Shown here: piece by piece, positions 28,070-36,277 of the stretch | Layout of the letters: each line of letters starts with the position of its first letter | How positions within the stretch are numbered: position 1 is the first letter of the stretch | Assembly: GCF_014279975.1 (NCBI RefSeq) | Contig: NZ_CP047936.1 | Location: forward strand, 434,001 to 498,000 | From: Synechococcus sp. BIOS-U3-1 | GTDB lineage: Bacteria; Cyanobacteriota; Cyanobacteriia; PCC-6307; Cyanobiaceae | Direction of reading: 5' to 3' | Length of the DNA stretch: 64,000 bases | The notes under the pieces: model-generated | What the model saw: only the letters and a program-made list of their open reading frames with translations | Database searches by the model: none | Told to the model about the DNA's origin: nothing | Translations under genes and position numbers: made by a program

Positions 28070-28656
28070 GTTTCAATACTGAGTCGGGACTCTTGAGGAG
28101 TCCTGGGGCTAGAAGGCCCTTATTGATCTCAGGTTTTTCTGGATAACATGATGGCCAAACGTATCGCTTGTATCTCCGCTGCCTCTGGGTTCCAAAGCAG
28201 CTAAAGGACTTCGGAGGTGTCCCCAAAAACATATCCCTTGTATTCGGTTAGGCATAAAAATTGCCCTAGATTCGGAAATTAGCTGGAACGACTCCTCCAT
28301 TTATTGTTCCGTTTTGATGTTTTTTGGGGACATCGATATTGCCAAGTAAAAAATATGTATTGCTTCCCGTCATGTTTCATGTGGTGCCTGCTGATTCAAC
28401 GCTAGGGCTTTGTATCGGAGTGCATTCGCCAATGACAAAGTTAATCTTAGATCGCCGATATTCATCATTATTTAGTCTCATATGAGCCAGCCAGGGCATG
28501 GTTGCTTTCATTTAATTGGGGAAGATCTGCAGGTATGCCTTCTTCTTGGCGTATAGCTCCTCATTGCTGAATCCTAGTTGAGAGCTTTGCTTGCTAGTCA
28601 CTCTTAGTCTTGGACTTGACGCCAGCTTGGTGTGGTTTCTGAGGTATACCCTGGCC
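28070..28656. other. Island non-coding stretch with hairpins and a 12-bp inverted repeat
   Basis: No convincing gene on the plus strand. A short hairpin GGACTC/GAGTCC is at 28087-28103. TGTCCCCAAAAA at 28218-28229 is the exact inverse complement of 28321-28332, with 91 nt between. Composition shifts from GC-rich near the integrase remnant to AT-rich toward the cargo genes, as in decayed mobile DNA. Confidence 0.5.
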
Positions 28657-28709
28657 TTGCTTTTGCTGCTTTCGTGGGAATATGATAAAGTAATAATAAT
28701 TTTCATCAA
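28512..28709 (-). CDS. Doubtful small ORF
   Basis: A 65-codon frame on the minus strand with a Lys/Ser-rich middle and the C-terminus LGFSNEELYAKKKAYLQIFPN split around a plausible helix. The ending looks protein-like, but no family is recognised and the ORF covers the likely promoter of the sulfatase-fold gene. It may be a fragment of a decayed gene. Confidence 0.22.
   Translation of the reverse strand: MMKIIITLSYSHESSKSKARVYLRNHTKLASSPRLRVTSKQSSQLGFSNEELYAKKKAYLQIFPN
28657..28686 (+). promoter_or_regulatory. Candidate sigma-70-type promoter of the island cargo operon
   Basis: TTGCTT at 28657-28662 and TATGAT at 28681-28686 are separated by 18 nt. Transcription would start near 28693, about 23 nt before the GTG start of the sulfatase-fold gene. 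The two following genes are 45 nt apart, so one promoter could serve both. Confidence 0.45.
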
Positions 28710-28715
28710 CCGGAA

Positions 28716-30599
28716 GTGCTATTTTTTTCTAAATTATTGCTTAAATCAATCGCTACTGCGATTGCAATATATGATTCATACGAGCAAACAGTCTTAAATC
28801 GATATCCAACTATTTTCAGGGCTTTGCCGAGAAAGCTGCTGTCTAAAGTAGGCTACTTTTCTAATACTGGCTCATTAATTGTTGACGGAAAATCAATTAA
28901 TTATACGGTTAAAAATAATGGCAATTTTGAAGCCTTTAAAGTGTGGTCTATATCTACAAGCTTGGAAATTTATCCGGGGGAAAGATTTTGCTACGCAGTA
29001 GTTCCGAAAAACAGTATTTACAAGCAGCTTTTTTACTTATCTTGTTATTTTAATGCACTTATTAATCTTAAGAAAAAATCTCAAGACATATTTAATACAG
29101 CCTTTTATTTTCGAGAATCTTTAGATACCGTAAATAGTGCGTTATTAATGCTGCGAGACCAACGCCAAAATACTTCAGAGGTATCATTCGCTAAGGCTTT
29201 TCAGGGCAGAATTCAGCACCAAGAAAATTGCGTAGATGAAGTAATTCAACTTAAATATAAAGATTGTGTCATTTTGAGGTCGGAAATTGGATTATATAAA
29301 AATAACAAAGCAAATCAACTGTCCAAAGGCAATAAATCAAAAAAACCAAAGAGAATCTTTGTAGTTTATTTGGATAATATATCTTATGAAACTTGCTTAA
29401 AGCCTCTGCTGTATTCAGATCAGTTAATTCTTAGAAACCCTATTGCAGATTTATTCTCCAAGTATAAGATCACCGCCTCAAAATTTACATCCACAAGTAA
29501 CTGGACTTTTCCCGCTGCTGTATCGATGTTTTCAATGCAACCATATTGGGTGCATAAAATTTATCATCCAGGCTTTCGTGGACATCATCCTATTAACTCA
29601 CTGATCAGTCGCTCAAAAGAAAATAATAACTACCTTAAAGAGATTTTGCAAGAATACAACTCTTTTATTTCAGGGAGAAATTGGAGGATGAATACGCACC
29701 ATGGTTTAAATAACATTTTTGCTCATAGTATTACTGCTGACTCGAATGAGATTGATATTTATGATGTTGTATCACAATCGTTAAAGCAAATTGATATTGC
29801 TGGCCAGTCATCGTCAATTCATTGGGTTAACATTATGGATACTCATCATCCCATGAATAGTTCGGTTTTGCCTTTGGGTGCGACAAAGTATTTGAGTTCA
29901 ACTAGCTTAATGAATTCCGGGCTTTCGTATGATACTGGGCCGAAGGTTAATTGTTCATCAGAAAAAAAATCAGCATTTTCAATCTATCAAGCGCAAATTG
30001 CATCAGCAGCGAATGCGGTGGATTTAATTTTACAGTCTAGTCTTAAATATATTCCAATAGAGGAGCATTTGATTATGTTTGTCAGTGATCATGGCTCTAA
30101 TTTTCCAGAGACTGAAGACCAGTATGCTTCTCTATTCGAGAAGCATACGCCACTTTTCGCTATTTCTTCTAATTATTTAGATGCAAATATTGAGTGCAAG
30201 GACGCCTCTTTTGCTGAACAGAGATTTGCACATTTCTCTTTGTTCAGCTGTATTCATAAGCTTGCAGGATTTAGTGATGCTTCGTTGCATCATTCATGCT
30301 ATTCAGAAAATCTTTCAAAAATTTCAATTATTTTTTATCCAGGCAAGCCTTTTGAATTTATTTATTTTGATGACGAGGCAAATGCTATATACAGATATGT
30401 TTCGAAGTTGACCGCTCCTGTAAATTCGAAAGTTGATTCTCGGTTTTCTTTATTTTGGTTGGAGCTTAAGGAGCATGTTGCCGTACATAATGGATGGAGT
30501 GTTATTCGTAAAAATGCAGATAGTGCTGATCTGATTTCAGTTGATAATCTCCCTTCAGATGTGCTTTTCTCTTTCGAGGAAATTTTTTCAATGAAATAG
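28716..30599 (+). CDS. Sulfatase / alkaline-phosphatase-superfamily enzyme, island cargo
   Basis: A 627-residue protein from GTG 28716; the start is not certain. Residues 1-20 are hydrophobic and might be an anchor. The C-terminal two thirds follow the sulfatase fold. VVYLDNISYETC (Asp220) is the first metal-binding strand, SNWTFPAAVSMFSM places the nucleophile at about Thr264, WVNIMDTHHPM has Asp375 and His377-His378, and LIMFVSDHG has Asp458-His459. The nucleophile position is Thr rather than the Cys of true sulfatases, so a phosphotransferase or phosphohydrolase (LTA-synthase-like) is more likely. Strongly AT-rich compared with the flanking chromosome, which indicates transfer. The pyruvate-kinase-like gene follows after 45 nt. 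Confidence 0.72.
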   Translation: MLFFSKLLLKSIATAIAIYDSYEQTVLNRYPTIFRALPRKLLSKVGYFSNTGSLIVDGKSINYTVKNNGNFEAFKVWSISTSLEIYPGERFCYAVVPKNSIYKQLFYLSCYFNALINLKKKSQDIFNTAFYFRESLDTVNSALLMLRDQRQNTSEVSFAKAFQGRIQHQENCVDEVIQLKYKDCVILRSEIGLYKNNKANQLSKGNKSKKPKRIFVVYLDNISYETCLKPLLYSDQLILRNPIADLFSKYKITASKFTSTSNWTFPAAVSMFSMQPYWVHKIYHPGFRGHHPINSLISRSKENNNYLKEILQEYNSFISGRNWRMNTHHGLNNIFAHSITADSNEIDIYDVVSQSLKQIDIAGQSSSIHWVNIMDTHHPMNSSVLPLGATKYLSSTSLMNSGLSYDTGPKVNCSSEKKSAFSIYQAQIASAANAVDLILQSSLKYIPIEEHLIMFVSDHGSNFPETEDQYASLFEKHTPLFAISSNYLDANIECKDASFAEQRFAHFSLFSCIHKLAGFSDASLHHSCYSENLSKISIIFYPGKPFEFIYFDDEANAIYRYVSKLTAPVNSKVDSRFSLFWLELKEHVAVHNGWSVIRKNADSADLISVDNLPSDVLFSFEEIFSMK

Positions 30600-30644
30600 T
30601 ATCTTGCTCGTGCATGCTAATCTTTCATTAGTCTTTTAATCCAC

Positions 30645-31712
30645 ATGGTTTGCAAGATTGTTGTAACTGTTGGCCCTGGGTCTCTTAGTGCTGAATCGCT
30701 AAGAGGAATGGTTGAGGCTGGTGCAGAAGATTTCAGGATTAATCTTTCACACTCTGACTCAACGTCTTTGGCCAAATATTATGATATTCTGCTCGATAAT
30801 AATATTTTACCTTGTATAGATACCCAGGGAGCTCAGCTCCGATTGATTGGTTTCCGTATCTCTACTCCTGTTTTACAGATCGGGACCATTTTGTCTGTAT
30901 TCTTTGGTCAGCATGTTCCTGAGCATTTTCAAGGAGATTTTTTATTAGTTAATCATCCAGAAGTTGTTTCTCAAATTTCTGCTGGCGACATACTAAAAGT
31001 TGACTTTGGTGGTCTTGCTCTAAGGGTTTGCCACCAGACAGATGGCTTAGCTTTCAATATGGAAGTTGTTGCATCTGGAAAGATTCTATTGAATAGAGCT
31101 ATTGATGTATCTGGTAAAGATTTGAAGATGAATTGTTTGACTCTATTTGATAGAAAGGCTATTCAATATTCAATTTCTCGGGGTTGCAAGAAAATCTATG
31201 CTTCCTTTATTTCTTCTGCAGAAGATGTTTTAGAGGTTAGATCTTTGGTCCCTGGGGATATTCCAATTGTTTCAAAGATAGAGACAAGGCTGGCACTTGC
31301 AAATTTGCACGATGTACTGGAGGTCTCGGACGCTATTCTCGTCGACAGAGGCGATTTGAGCCGAAGCATTACTATTCCAATGGTGCCTATGGCAGTTAAC
31401 AATGTATTGAAAGTAGCCTCAGCCTTCCAAAAGCCTGTCTACATAGCAACTAATATCCTTGATAGCATGATGGATTCGCCTGTTCCTTCGCGCGCTGAGA
31501 TATCGGACTTGTTTAATCTGCTGGAAAGAGGTGTTAGTGGAATTGTGTTAGCTGCCGAAGCTGCAATTGGGAAACATCCAGTACCGTCAGTTGCGTTAAC
31601 TAAATACATAATAGACATTTATAAGCTTCAAAAAGACGGATTGCTTGGATTGGCTGAGCTCCCCTTGCCGGCTCCTTCTTTGGTCGGTAATGAGCTGTAT
31701 CAATGGCTTTGA
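30645..31712 (+). CDS. Truncated pyruvate-kinase-like protein, island cargo
   Basis: A 355-residue protein clearly related to the barrel of pyruvate kinase. It has KIVVTVGPGS at residues 4-13, FRINLSH with Arg31 and Asn33, VSKIET with the catalytic-type Lys211 and metal ligand Glu213, DRGDLS with Asp237, and YIATNILDSMMDSPVPSRAE with Thr269. The usual DTKGPEIR is changed to DTQGAQLR, and the C-terminal allosteric domain is absent; normal enzymes have about 470 or more residues. A B-domain-like segment remains at about residues 70-160. It is not a housekeeping pyruvate kinase by length or context. Pairing with a surface-type sulfatase-fold enzyme suggests a PEP- or pyruvate-related modification, which is only an inference. 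Confidence 0.8.
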   Translation: MVCKIVVTVGPGSLSAESLRGMVEAGAEDFRINLSHSDSTSLAKYYDILLDNNILPCIDTQGAQLRLIGFRISTPVLQIGTILSVFFGQHVPEHFQGDFLLVNHPEVVSQISAGDILKVDFGGLALRVCHQTDGLAFNMEVVASGKILLNRAIDVSGKDLKMNCLTLFDRKAIQYSISRGCKKIYASFISSAEDVLEVRSLVPGDIPIVSKIETRLALANLHDVLEVSDAILVDRGDLSRSITIPMVPMAVNNVLKVASAFQKPVYIATNILDSMMDSPVPSRAEISDLFNLLERGVSGIVLAAEAAIGKHPVPSVALTKYIIDIYKLQKDGLLGLAELPLPAPSLVGNELYQWL

Positions 31713-31961
31713 ATTGATTCGCCTGAAAGTTCACTTTGCTCGCACAACTTGCGATTTGAGAAGATTTGTTGTAATGCTGATCTCGCTGTTAAGTGACTAA
31801 TGCTGGTTTTATCCATTATATTCATTGTTTATTTGCATTTGTATCGTTCATTGAAATCGGAATTTGTATATTCACGATTTAGTTGAGCGCTGCAATTGCT
31901 GTATTTGCATAAGTCCAGCTGATTTGGTTCGCAGGCGCAAATGTTTCAGCCGCTTCGGAAC
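31713..31961. other. AT-rich spacer after the cargo operon
   Basis: About 250 bp with no gene, repeat or strong terminator seen. The base composition is like the cargo genes. Confidence 0.5.
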
Positions 31962-32315
31962 CTAGCAGACATTAAGTACATAGGTTCTGTCGCCATATGC
32001 ATAGACCTCCTCAACACGGATACGCCTCCTAGTGGCGTTGCCTGACTTGTCGACGTAATTGATCAGGAGATAATCCTTGATCAGGAGCTTCTCACAGAGG
32101 AGAGTGCGCTACATCCTCCTGCACTGCATCGATCTCTGTTCCTTGGGGGCAACCTTTGCCTCTTCCAACCCAAGTGCCTTACTGAGTCAGACCCACTTGT
32201 ACGTGGAGGCAACTCCTGCCTTCCTCTCGGGTTGAGGTGCCTTAAGGCTCAGCTCACCTATGACCCGCCCCTTGAGCTTGGCATCTGCCTTCAGTCCCTT
32301 CAGTTCCTGTTCGGA
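31962..32315 (-). pseudogene. Reading frame with two internal stop codons, WYL-like C-terminus
   Basis: A single minus-strand frame of 118 codons reads as protein but is interrupted by TGA at 32187-32189 and TAG at 32109-32111. Its segments include EQELKGLKADAKLKGR near the start, LSKALGLEEAKVAPKEQRSM in the middle, and INYVDKSGNATRRRIRVEEV with GDRTYVLNVC at the end. The last part resembles the WYL ligand-sensing fold (YxDxxGxxTxRxI...YxxxxC) found in regulators of mobile and defence regions. The family call is tentative. It lies between the cargo genes and the tRNA. Confidence 0.5.
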
Positions 32316-32418
32316 GGGGGGGGATCTCAAGGAATTAATAAACCCCTTGTATCCCACAACATCGAATCGACGCGTTGTTCGAATTTGCAGGAATTTCTAG
32401 GATTTAAATTTAAAGGAT

Positions 32419-32451
32419 CCATTGCGTCACAGTTGGTTTGGGACGCAATGG
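32419..32451 (-). terminator. Hairpin downstream of tRNA-Ser, inside the island
   Basis: CCATTGCGTC at 32419-32428 pairs perfectly with GACGCAATGG at 32442-32451; the loop is 13 nt. On the minus strand it follows the tRNA 3' end by 24 nt and is followed by ATCCTTTAAATTTAAA. It can terminate tRNA-Ser transcription, replacing the terminator that was displaced by integration. Confidence 0.5.
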
Positions 32452-32474
32452 GGAGGTTAGAAACCACCTTGAAG

Positions 32475-32492
32475 CGGAGAGGGAGGGATTCG
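32475..32492 (+). repeat. Right attachment repeat, inside tRNA-Ser
   Basis: Identical 18 bp to 27362-27379. It covers the 3' half of the T loop and stem, the acceptor 3' strand and the discriminator base of tRNA-Ser. This is the usual crossover segment of tRNA-targeting tyrosine recombinases. Confidence 0.85.
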
Positions 32493-32563
32493 AACCCTCG
32501 ACAGAAGTTGCCTCCTGTAACTCCTTAGCAGGGAGCCGCTTTCAACCACTCAGCCACCTCTCC
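32475..32563 (-). tRNA. tRNA-Ser (anticodon GCT)
   Basis: An 89-nt class II tRNA on the minus strand. The acceptor strands GGAGAGG and CCTCTCC pair with discriminator G. The anticodon stem CTCCC/GGGAG type encloses a loop with anticodon GCT. The long variable arm is GTTACAGGAGGCAACTTCTGT-like, as expected for tRNA-Ser, and the T arm is GGGTTCGAATCCC. CCA is not encoded. The 3' end faces the island and serves as its attachment site, while the tRNA itself remains intact. Confidence 0.96.
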
Positions 32564-32597
32564 AGCGGCCCACCCACCCTATCAAGAGGGTGCCCGT

Positions 32598-33779
32598 TCA
32601 GACCACCAGTCGCGGCAGGCGGTGCTTGAAGCTGCACAACACTTCCCAGGGAATGGAACCTGACAGATCCGCCCAATCCTGAGGGCGGATCACCTGATGA
32701 TCGTCCTGTCCGAGAAGTGTGATGACATCTCCGCTTTCAAGATCGGGATGGTCGGTGACATCCAGAATCAATTGGTCCATGGTGATCGCACCAACCTGAG
32801 GAAGGGGCTGGCCTCGATGCAGGGCGTGAATTTGCCCTGATAGGCAGCGGCTGACGCCATCGGCGTAGCCGATACCGATCACGGCCAGCCGACTGGGCCG
32901 ACTGGTGACGAAGCGGTGGCCGTAGCTCACCCCCACACCTGCTGCGACCTCACGGATCAGGCTGACCCGAGCCTTCACGGTCATTGCCGGTTGAAGATCC
33001 AGGTTCTGCTCGAGATAGGCACTTGGGGCATGGCCATAGAGAGCCAATCCCACTCTCACCTGATCGAGATGCAGTGATGGGTCCCGAAGGGTGCCTGCTG
33101 AATTAGCTAGATGTCGCTGTAAACCATGCTGTCGATGCTTGCGCGTCACAGCCTCGAAACGCTCCTGCTGCAGGCGCGTGATTTGTTCGGCATGGCCTGC
33201 AAGCTCGCCATCGGCCAGAGCGAGATGGCTGTAGACCCCACCCAGGTTCAATTGATCGAGTTGCAGGATCGCCTCGGTCAGGCGTTCGCCGTCTTGCCAA
33301 TCGCAGCCGAGCCGAGTCATGCCGGTGTCAAGCTTGAGCTGCACCGTGAACTGACGGCCGCTGCCATTGGCAAGGTTCTGGCAAAGAAGTGCCTCGCGCA
33401 TGCTGCTCAATGTGGGCATCAGTTGCCAGTGCAGGCAGGCACGCAGCTCTTCGGGTTGGGTGAGATTGCCCAGCACGAGGACGGGCAGCTCTAGTCCGGC
33501 GCTCCGTAGCTCGATTCCCTCCTGCAGGGTGGCGACTCCCAGGCTGGTCGCACCACCGCAGATGGCTGCCCTGGCCACTGTTTCGGCTCCATGCCCGTAG
33601 CCGTCAGCCTTGACGACCGCCATTAGGGCGCAGTCTGATGCCAGCACACGCTTCAACGCTCTGGCGTTGTGTTCAACGGCTGAGGCGGACACCTCCATCC
33701 AGGCTCGCTGTCGCGGGTCAGCACCAGCAGCCGTCTCAGGGCCGAAGGGGCTTTGACGATCAGCGGACAGGTCTGGCAT
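32598..33779 (-). CDS. alr: Alanine racemase
   Basis: PLP enzyme that makes D-alanine for peptidoglycan. It has 393 residues from ATG 33779, which gives MPDLSADRQSPFG; a longer frame to 33830 would run close to the divergent gene and is not needed. The PLP lysine lies in MAVVKADGYGHG. The other catalytic Tyr is in GVSYGHRF, and the C-terminal MDQLILDVTDHP is typical. It is the first chromosomal gene to the right of tRNA-Ser. The HNH gene starts 73 nt away on the other strand. Confidence 0.96.
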   Translation of the reverse strand: MPDLSADRQSPFGPETAAGADPRQRAWMEVSASAVEHNARALKRVLASDCALMAVVKADGYGHGAETVARAAICGGATSLGVATLQEGIELRSAGLELPVLVLGNLTQPEELRACLHWQLMPTLSSMREALLCQNLANGSGRQFTVQLKLDTGMTRLGCDWQDGERLTEAILQLDQLNLGGVYSHLALADGELAGHAEQITRLQQERFEAVTRKHRQHGLQRHLANSAGTLRDPSLHLDQVRVGLALYGHAPSAYLEQNLDLQPAMTVKARVSLIREVAAGVGVSYGHRFVTSRPSRLAVIGIGYADGVSRCLSGQIHALHRGQPLPQVGAITMDQLILDVTDHPDLESGDVITLLGQDDHQVIRPQDWADLSGSIPWEVLCSFKHRLPRLVV

Positions 33780-33852
33780 TGGGACTGGGTAGTGAAGGTC
33801 ACAAAGCTGCCCTTGTGACCCCGATAGCATGCCGTGTAATCAGGGAGCTGGC

Positions 33853-34350
33853 ATGGGCCAGGTTCTCGTTCTCAATGCGTCCTATGAGCCGTTGAACATC
33901 ACCACTTGGCGTCGTGCCGTTGTGATGATGATCAAGGGGAAAGCTGAGGGTCTGGAACACGATTCCAAACACCTTGTTCGCAGTGACATGCCTCTGCCGA
34001 CCGTGATCCGTCTGCGTCAATTCGTGCGAGTCCCCTTTCGGCAAGTGCCCATGACACGACGCAATGTGTTTCAGCGAGACAATCACACCTGTCAGTACTG
34101 CGGTAGCCGCGAACTCTTATCCATTGACCATGTGATCCCCCGCAGCCGCGGTGGAACCGATGCCTGGGACAACGTGACTACGGCCTGTACGAGTTGCAAT
34201 GTCCGCAAGGCCAGCCGTACCCCTTCTGAAGCCGACATGCCTCTCAAACGTGTGCCGCGTTGTCCGCTCAGCAGTTTGAGTTTCGAGGCCGTGCGTCAGA
34301 TCGACTCAGGTCGTCACAGTGAGTGGGCCAAATACGTGATCGGCGCCTGA
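33853..34350 (+). CDS. HNH endonuclease family protein
   Basis: A 165-residue protein starting ATG 33853, MGQVLVLNASYEPLNITTW. The HNH core has two CxxC zinc knuckles, CQYC and CTSC, and the active-site sequence SIDHVIPRSRGGTDAWDN with the DH pair and the central Asn. Proteins of this type with the LNASYEPL beginning are widespread in cyanobacteria and are not tied to a mobile element. Their target is unknown, though DNA nicking or repair has been proposed for HNH proteins generally. It converges on prfA with an 11-nt gap. Confidence 0.9.
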   Translation: MGQVLVLNASYEPLNITTWRRAVVMMIKGKAEGLEHDSKHLVRSDMPLPTVIRLRQFVRVPFRQVPMTRRNVFQRDNHTCQYCGSRELLSIDHVIPRSRGGTDAWDNVTTACTSCNVRKASRTPSEADMPLKRVPRCPLSSLSFEAVRQIDSGRHSEWAKYVIGA

Positions 34351-34361
34351 TCCGTTTTTGA

Positions 34362-35459
34362 TCAATCGTCGGTCTGTTGACTGAGTTGCTCCAGTTTGCT
34401 GCGCTGTTCCTCAGCAACACAGGCACCGATCACATCTTCCATCTGTCCTTGAAGAACGGACTCAAGACTGAAATTCCTGCCTAGGCGATGGTCGGTGACC
34501 CTGTTGTCTTTGGCGTTGTAGGTACGGATTTTTTCGCTGCGATCGCCCGTACCCACCTGGGAGCGTCGTGCTGAACTCTCCCGTTGATTTGCTTCGGCGA
34601 GTTGGCGCTCGTAAAGCTTGGCTCGCAGAATCTCCATGGCCCGTTCACGGTTCTGCAGCTGAGAGCGTTGCTGCGTGCAGAACACCCGGATGCCGCTTGG
34701 TTTGTGAAGCAGGTCAACAGCGGTTTCTACTTTGTTCACGTTCTGACCACCGGCTCCTCCCGATCGCGCTGTGCTGATCTCAAGATCTCCGGGTTCAATC
34801 TGAACTTCAACGGGATCGGCTTCTGGCATCACAGCGACCGTCGCCGTGGAGGTGTGCACACGTCCCTGGGATTCGGTGGCAGGGACCCGCTGCACGCGAT
34901 GCACACCGGCTTCGAATTTCAATTCGCTGAAGACGGCATCACCTTTCACGGAAAGGATCAGTTCTTTGTAGCCGCCAAGGTCGGCTTCGTTAGCGCTTAC
35001 GGGCTGGACTATCCAACCGCGTCGGCTGCTGAAACGCTCATACATACGGGCAAGATCTCCAGCCCACAGTGAGGCTTCATCGCCGCCTGCACCGGCTCTG
35101 ATTTCCAGCATCACGCTGCGTTGATCGCGGGGGTCCTTGGGTAGCAGTGCCAGCGTCAGCCGTTGGATCAGCTCGTCATGACGTTCCTCCAGAGAGTGCA
35201 GTTCTAGCTGAGCGAGTTCTTCCATCTCGGCGTCGCCGCGGCTTTCTCGCACCAGAGTTCGCGCCTGTTCTCTTTCATGAAGAACGTTTTGCAAGCTGGT
35301 GTAGTCGACGACCAGAGGTTCAAGACGCGAGCGCTCCTTGGCCACCGACTGCAGGCGCTCTGGATCCGATGCCACGTCAGGGTCAGCGAGCTGGCGTTCC
35401 AGATTGTGGAAACTGCTGGTCGCGGCCTCAAGACGGCTAATCAGAGTTGAGGAGTCCAT
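34362..35459 (-). CDS. prfA: Peptide chain release factor 1
   Basis: Class I release factor that reads UAA and UAG. It has 365 residues. The peptidyl hydrolysis motif GGQ is in [13 protein letters not shown] near residue 240. The codon-recognition element PAT lies in [16 protein letters not shown]. The N-terminal coiled-coil segment and the ending [10 protein letters not shown] are normal. It lies directly after the terminator of the long ribosomal cluster on the same strand, so it probably has its own promoter or depends on read-through. Confidence 0.97.
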   Translation of the reverse strand: MDSSTLISRLEAATSSFHNLERQLADPDVASDPERLQSVAKERSRLEPLVVDYTSLQNVLHEREQARTLVRESRGDAEMEELAQLELHSLEERHDELIQRLTLALLPKDPRDQRSVMLEIRAGAGGDEASLWAGDLARMYERFSSRRGWIVQPVSANEADLGGYKELILSVKGDAVFSELKFEAGVHRVQRVPATESQGRVHTSTATVAVMPEADPVEVQIEPGDLEISTARSGGAGGQNVNKVETAVDLLHKPSGIRVFCTQQRSQLQNRERAMEILRAKLYERQLAEANQRESSARRSQVGTGDRSEKIRTYNAKDNRVTDHRLGRNFSLESVLQGQMEDVIGACVAEEQRSKLEQLSQQTDD

Positions 35460-35508
35460 TGCTTCAGAAGCATGGTCGGGAAAGGACCAGACGGTGATGT
35501 GCTGTCAG

Positions 35509-35549
35509 AAAAAAGCCCCGAAGGCAGAGCAATGTCTGCATTCGGGGGC
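35509..35549 (-). terminator. Rho-independent terminator closing the ribosomal cluster
   Basis: On the minus strand GCCCCCGAA-GCAGA pairs with TCTGC-TTCGGGGC around a short loop (35515-35549), followed by six T residues (35509-35514). It lies 45 nt after rpmE and 50 nt before prfA. It is the only strong terminator seen between rplC and prfA. Confidence 0.92.
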
Positions 35550-35594
35550 AACAATCGTGGCAATCGATCGCTTGTGCGTCGATTCCAGAGAGCA

Positions 35595-35864
35595 TCAGGC
35601 TTCTGCCTTAGCCTCGTCCTTGGCGGGAGCTTGTTTCTCTTCGTTGACACTGGCGGTGCTGCCCATGCCGTACTTGCGCATGAAGCGATCCACTCGTCCT
35701 TCGGTGTCGAGGATCTTCTGGGTACCGGTGAAGAACGGATGGTTTCCGCTCCAGACGTCCACATGGATTTCGGGCTGGGTGGAACCAGTGGTCATGACCA
35801 CTTCTCCGTTGCAAATCACCTTGGCATCGGGGTACCAGGTTGGATGAATGTCGGGCTTGGGCAT
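35595..35864 (-). CDS. rpmE: 50S ribosomal protein L31, zinc-free type
   Basis: An 89-residue protein with the L31 frame MPKPDIHPTWYPDAKV, then NHPFFTGTQKILDTEGRVDRFMRKYG and a charged C-terminal tail. The CxxC zinc ligands of classical L31 are missing: the position normally CSKCHPFFTG reads WSGNHPFFTG, and only one Cys remains. It is the last gene of the ribosomal cluster, 8 nt after rpsI. Confidence 0.95.
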   Translation of the reverse strand: MPKPDIHPTWYPDAKVICNGEVVMTTGSTQPEIHVDVWSGNHPFFTGTQKILDTEGRVDRFMRKYGMGSTASVNEEKQAPAKDEAKAEA

Positions 35865-35872
35865 GGCAGGGA

Positions 35873-36277
35873 TCAGCGCTTGGAGAACTGGGGAGCTTTG
35901 CGGGCTTTCTTGAGGCCGTACTTGCGACGCTCCTTGGCCCGTGGGTCACGGCTGAGGTGACCTTCCGTTTTGAGAGGCTTGCGGTTATCCGGAGAGAGCT
36001 CGCACAGAGCCCTGGCTGCGCCCTGTTTGATGGCATCGGCTTGTCCGGTGAGACCACCACCTCTCACGTTGACGAGCACGTCGTACTCGGTGATCAGACC
36101 CAGCGTCTGTAAAGGCGCCTTGACAGCAGCGATGTAGGCAGGGTTGTAGTTGAGATAGTTATCACCAGGACGGCCATTGATGGTGATCGTGCCGTTGCCG
36201 GGGATCAGGCGGACTCGGGCGACTGAGGTCTTACGACGACCGGTGCCCCAATAGACGACGGAATTGGACGTGCTCAT
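35873..36277 (-). CDS. rpsI: 30S ribosomal protein S9
   Basis: S9 reaches the P-site tRNA with its C-terminal tail. It has 134 residues: [19 protein letters not shown] near the start, [21 protein letters not shown] in the middle, and the basic ending [18 protein letters not shown], which is the conserved tRNA-touching tail. The start overlaps the rplM stop by 4 nt (ATGA), a sign of translational coupling. Confidence 0.98.
   Translation of the reverse strand: MSTSNSVVYWGTGRRKTSVARVRLIPGNGTITINGRPGDNYLNYNPAYIAAVKAPLQTLGLITEYDVLVNVRGGGLTGQADAIKQGAARALCELSPDNRKPLKTEGHLSRDPRAKERRKYGLKKARKAPQFSKR

Larger units (their letters stand above)
27362..32492. mobile_element. Genomic island integrated at tRNA-Ser(GCT), about 5.1 kb
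   Basis: An exact 18-bp direct repeat bounds the segment: one copy at 27362-27379, the other as the 3' end of the tRNA-Ser gene at 32475-32492. Inside are a recombinase remnant next to the left repeat, an AT-rich cargo of two intact genes (28716-31712), and a stop-broken reading frame next to the tRNA. Base composition of the cargo is far more AT-rich than the flanks. This is the layout of a tRNA-targeting integrative element such as a tycheposon. The recombinase is broken, so the element should no longer excise by itself. Confidence 0.85.
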
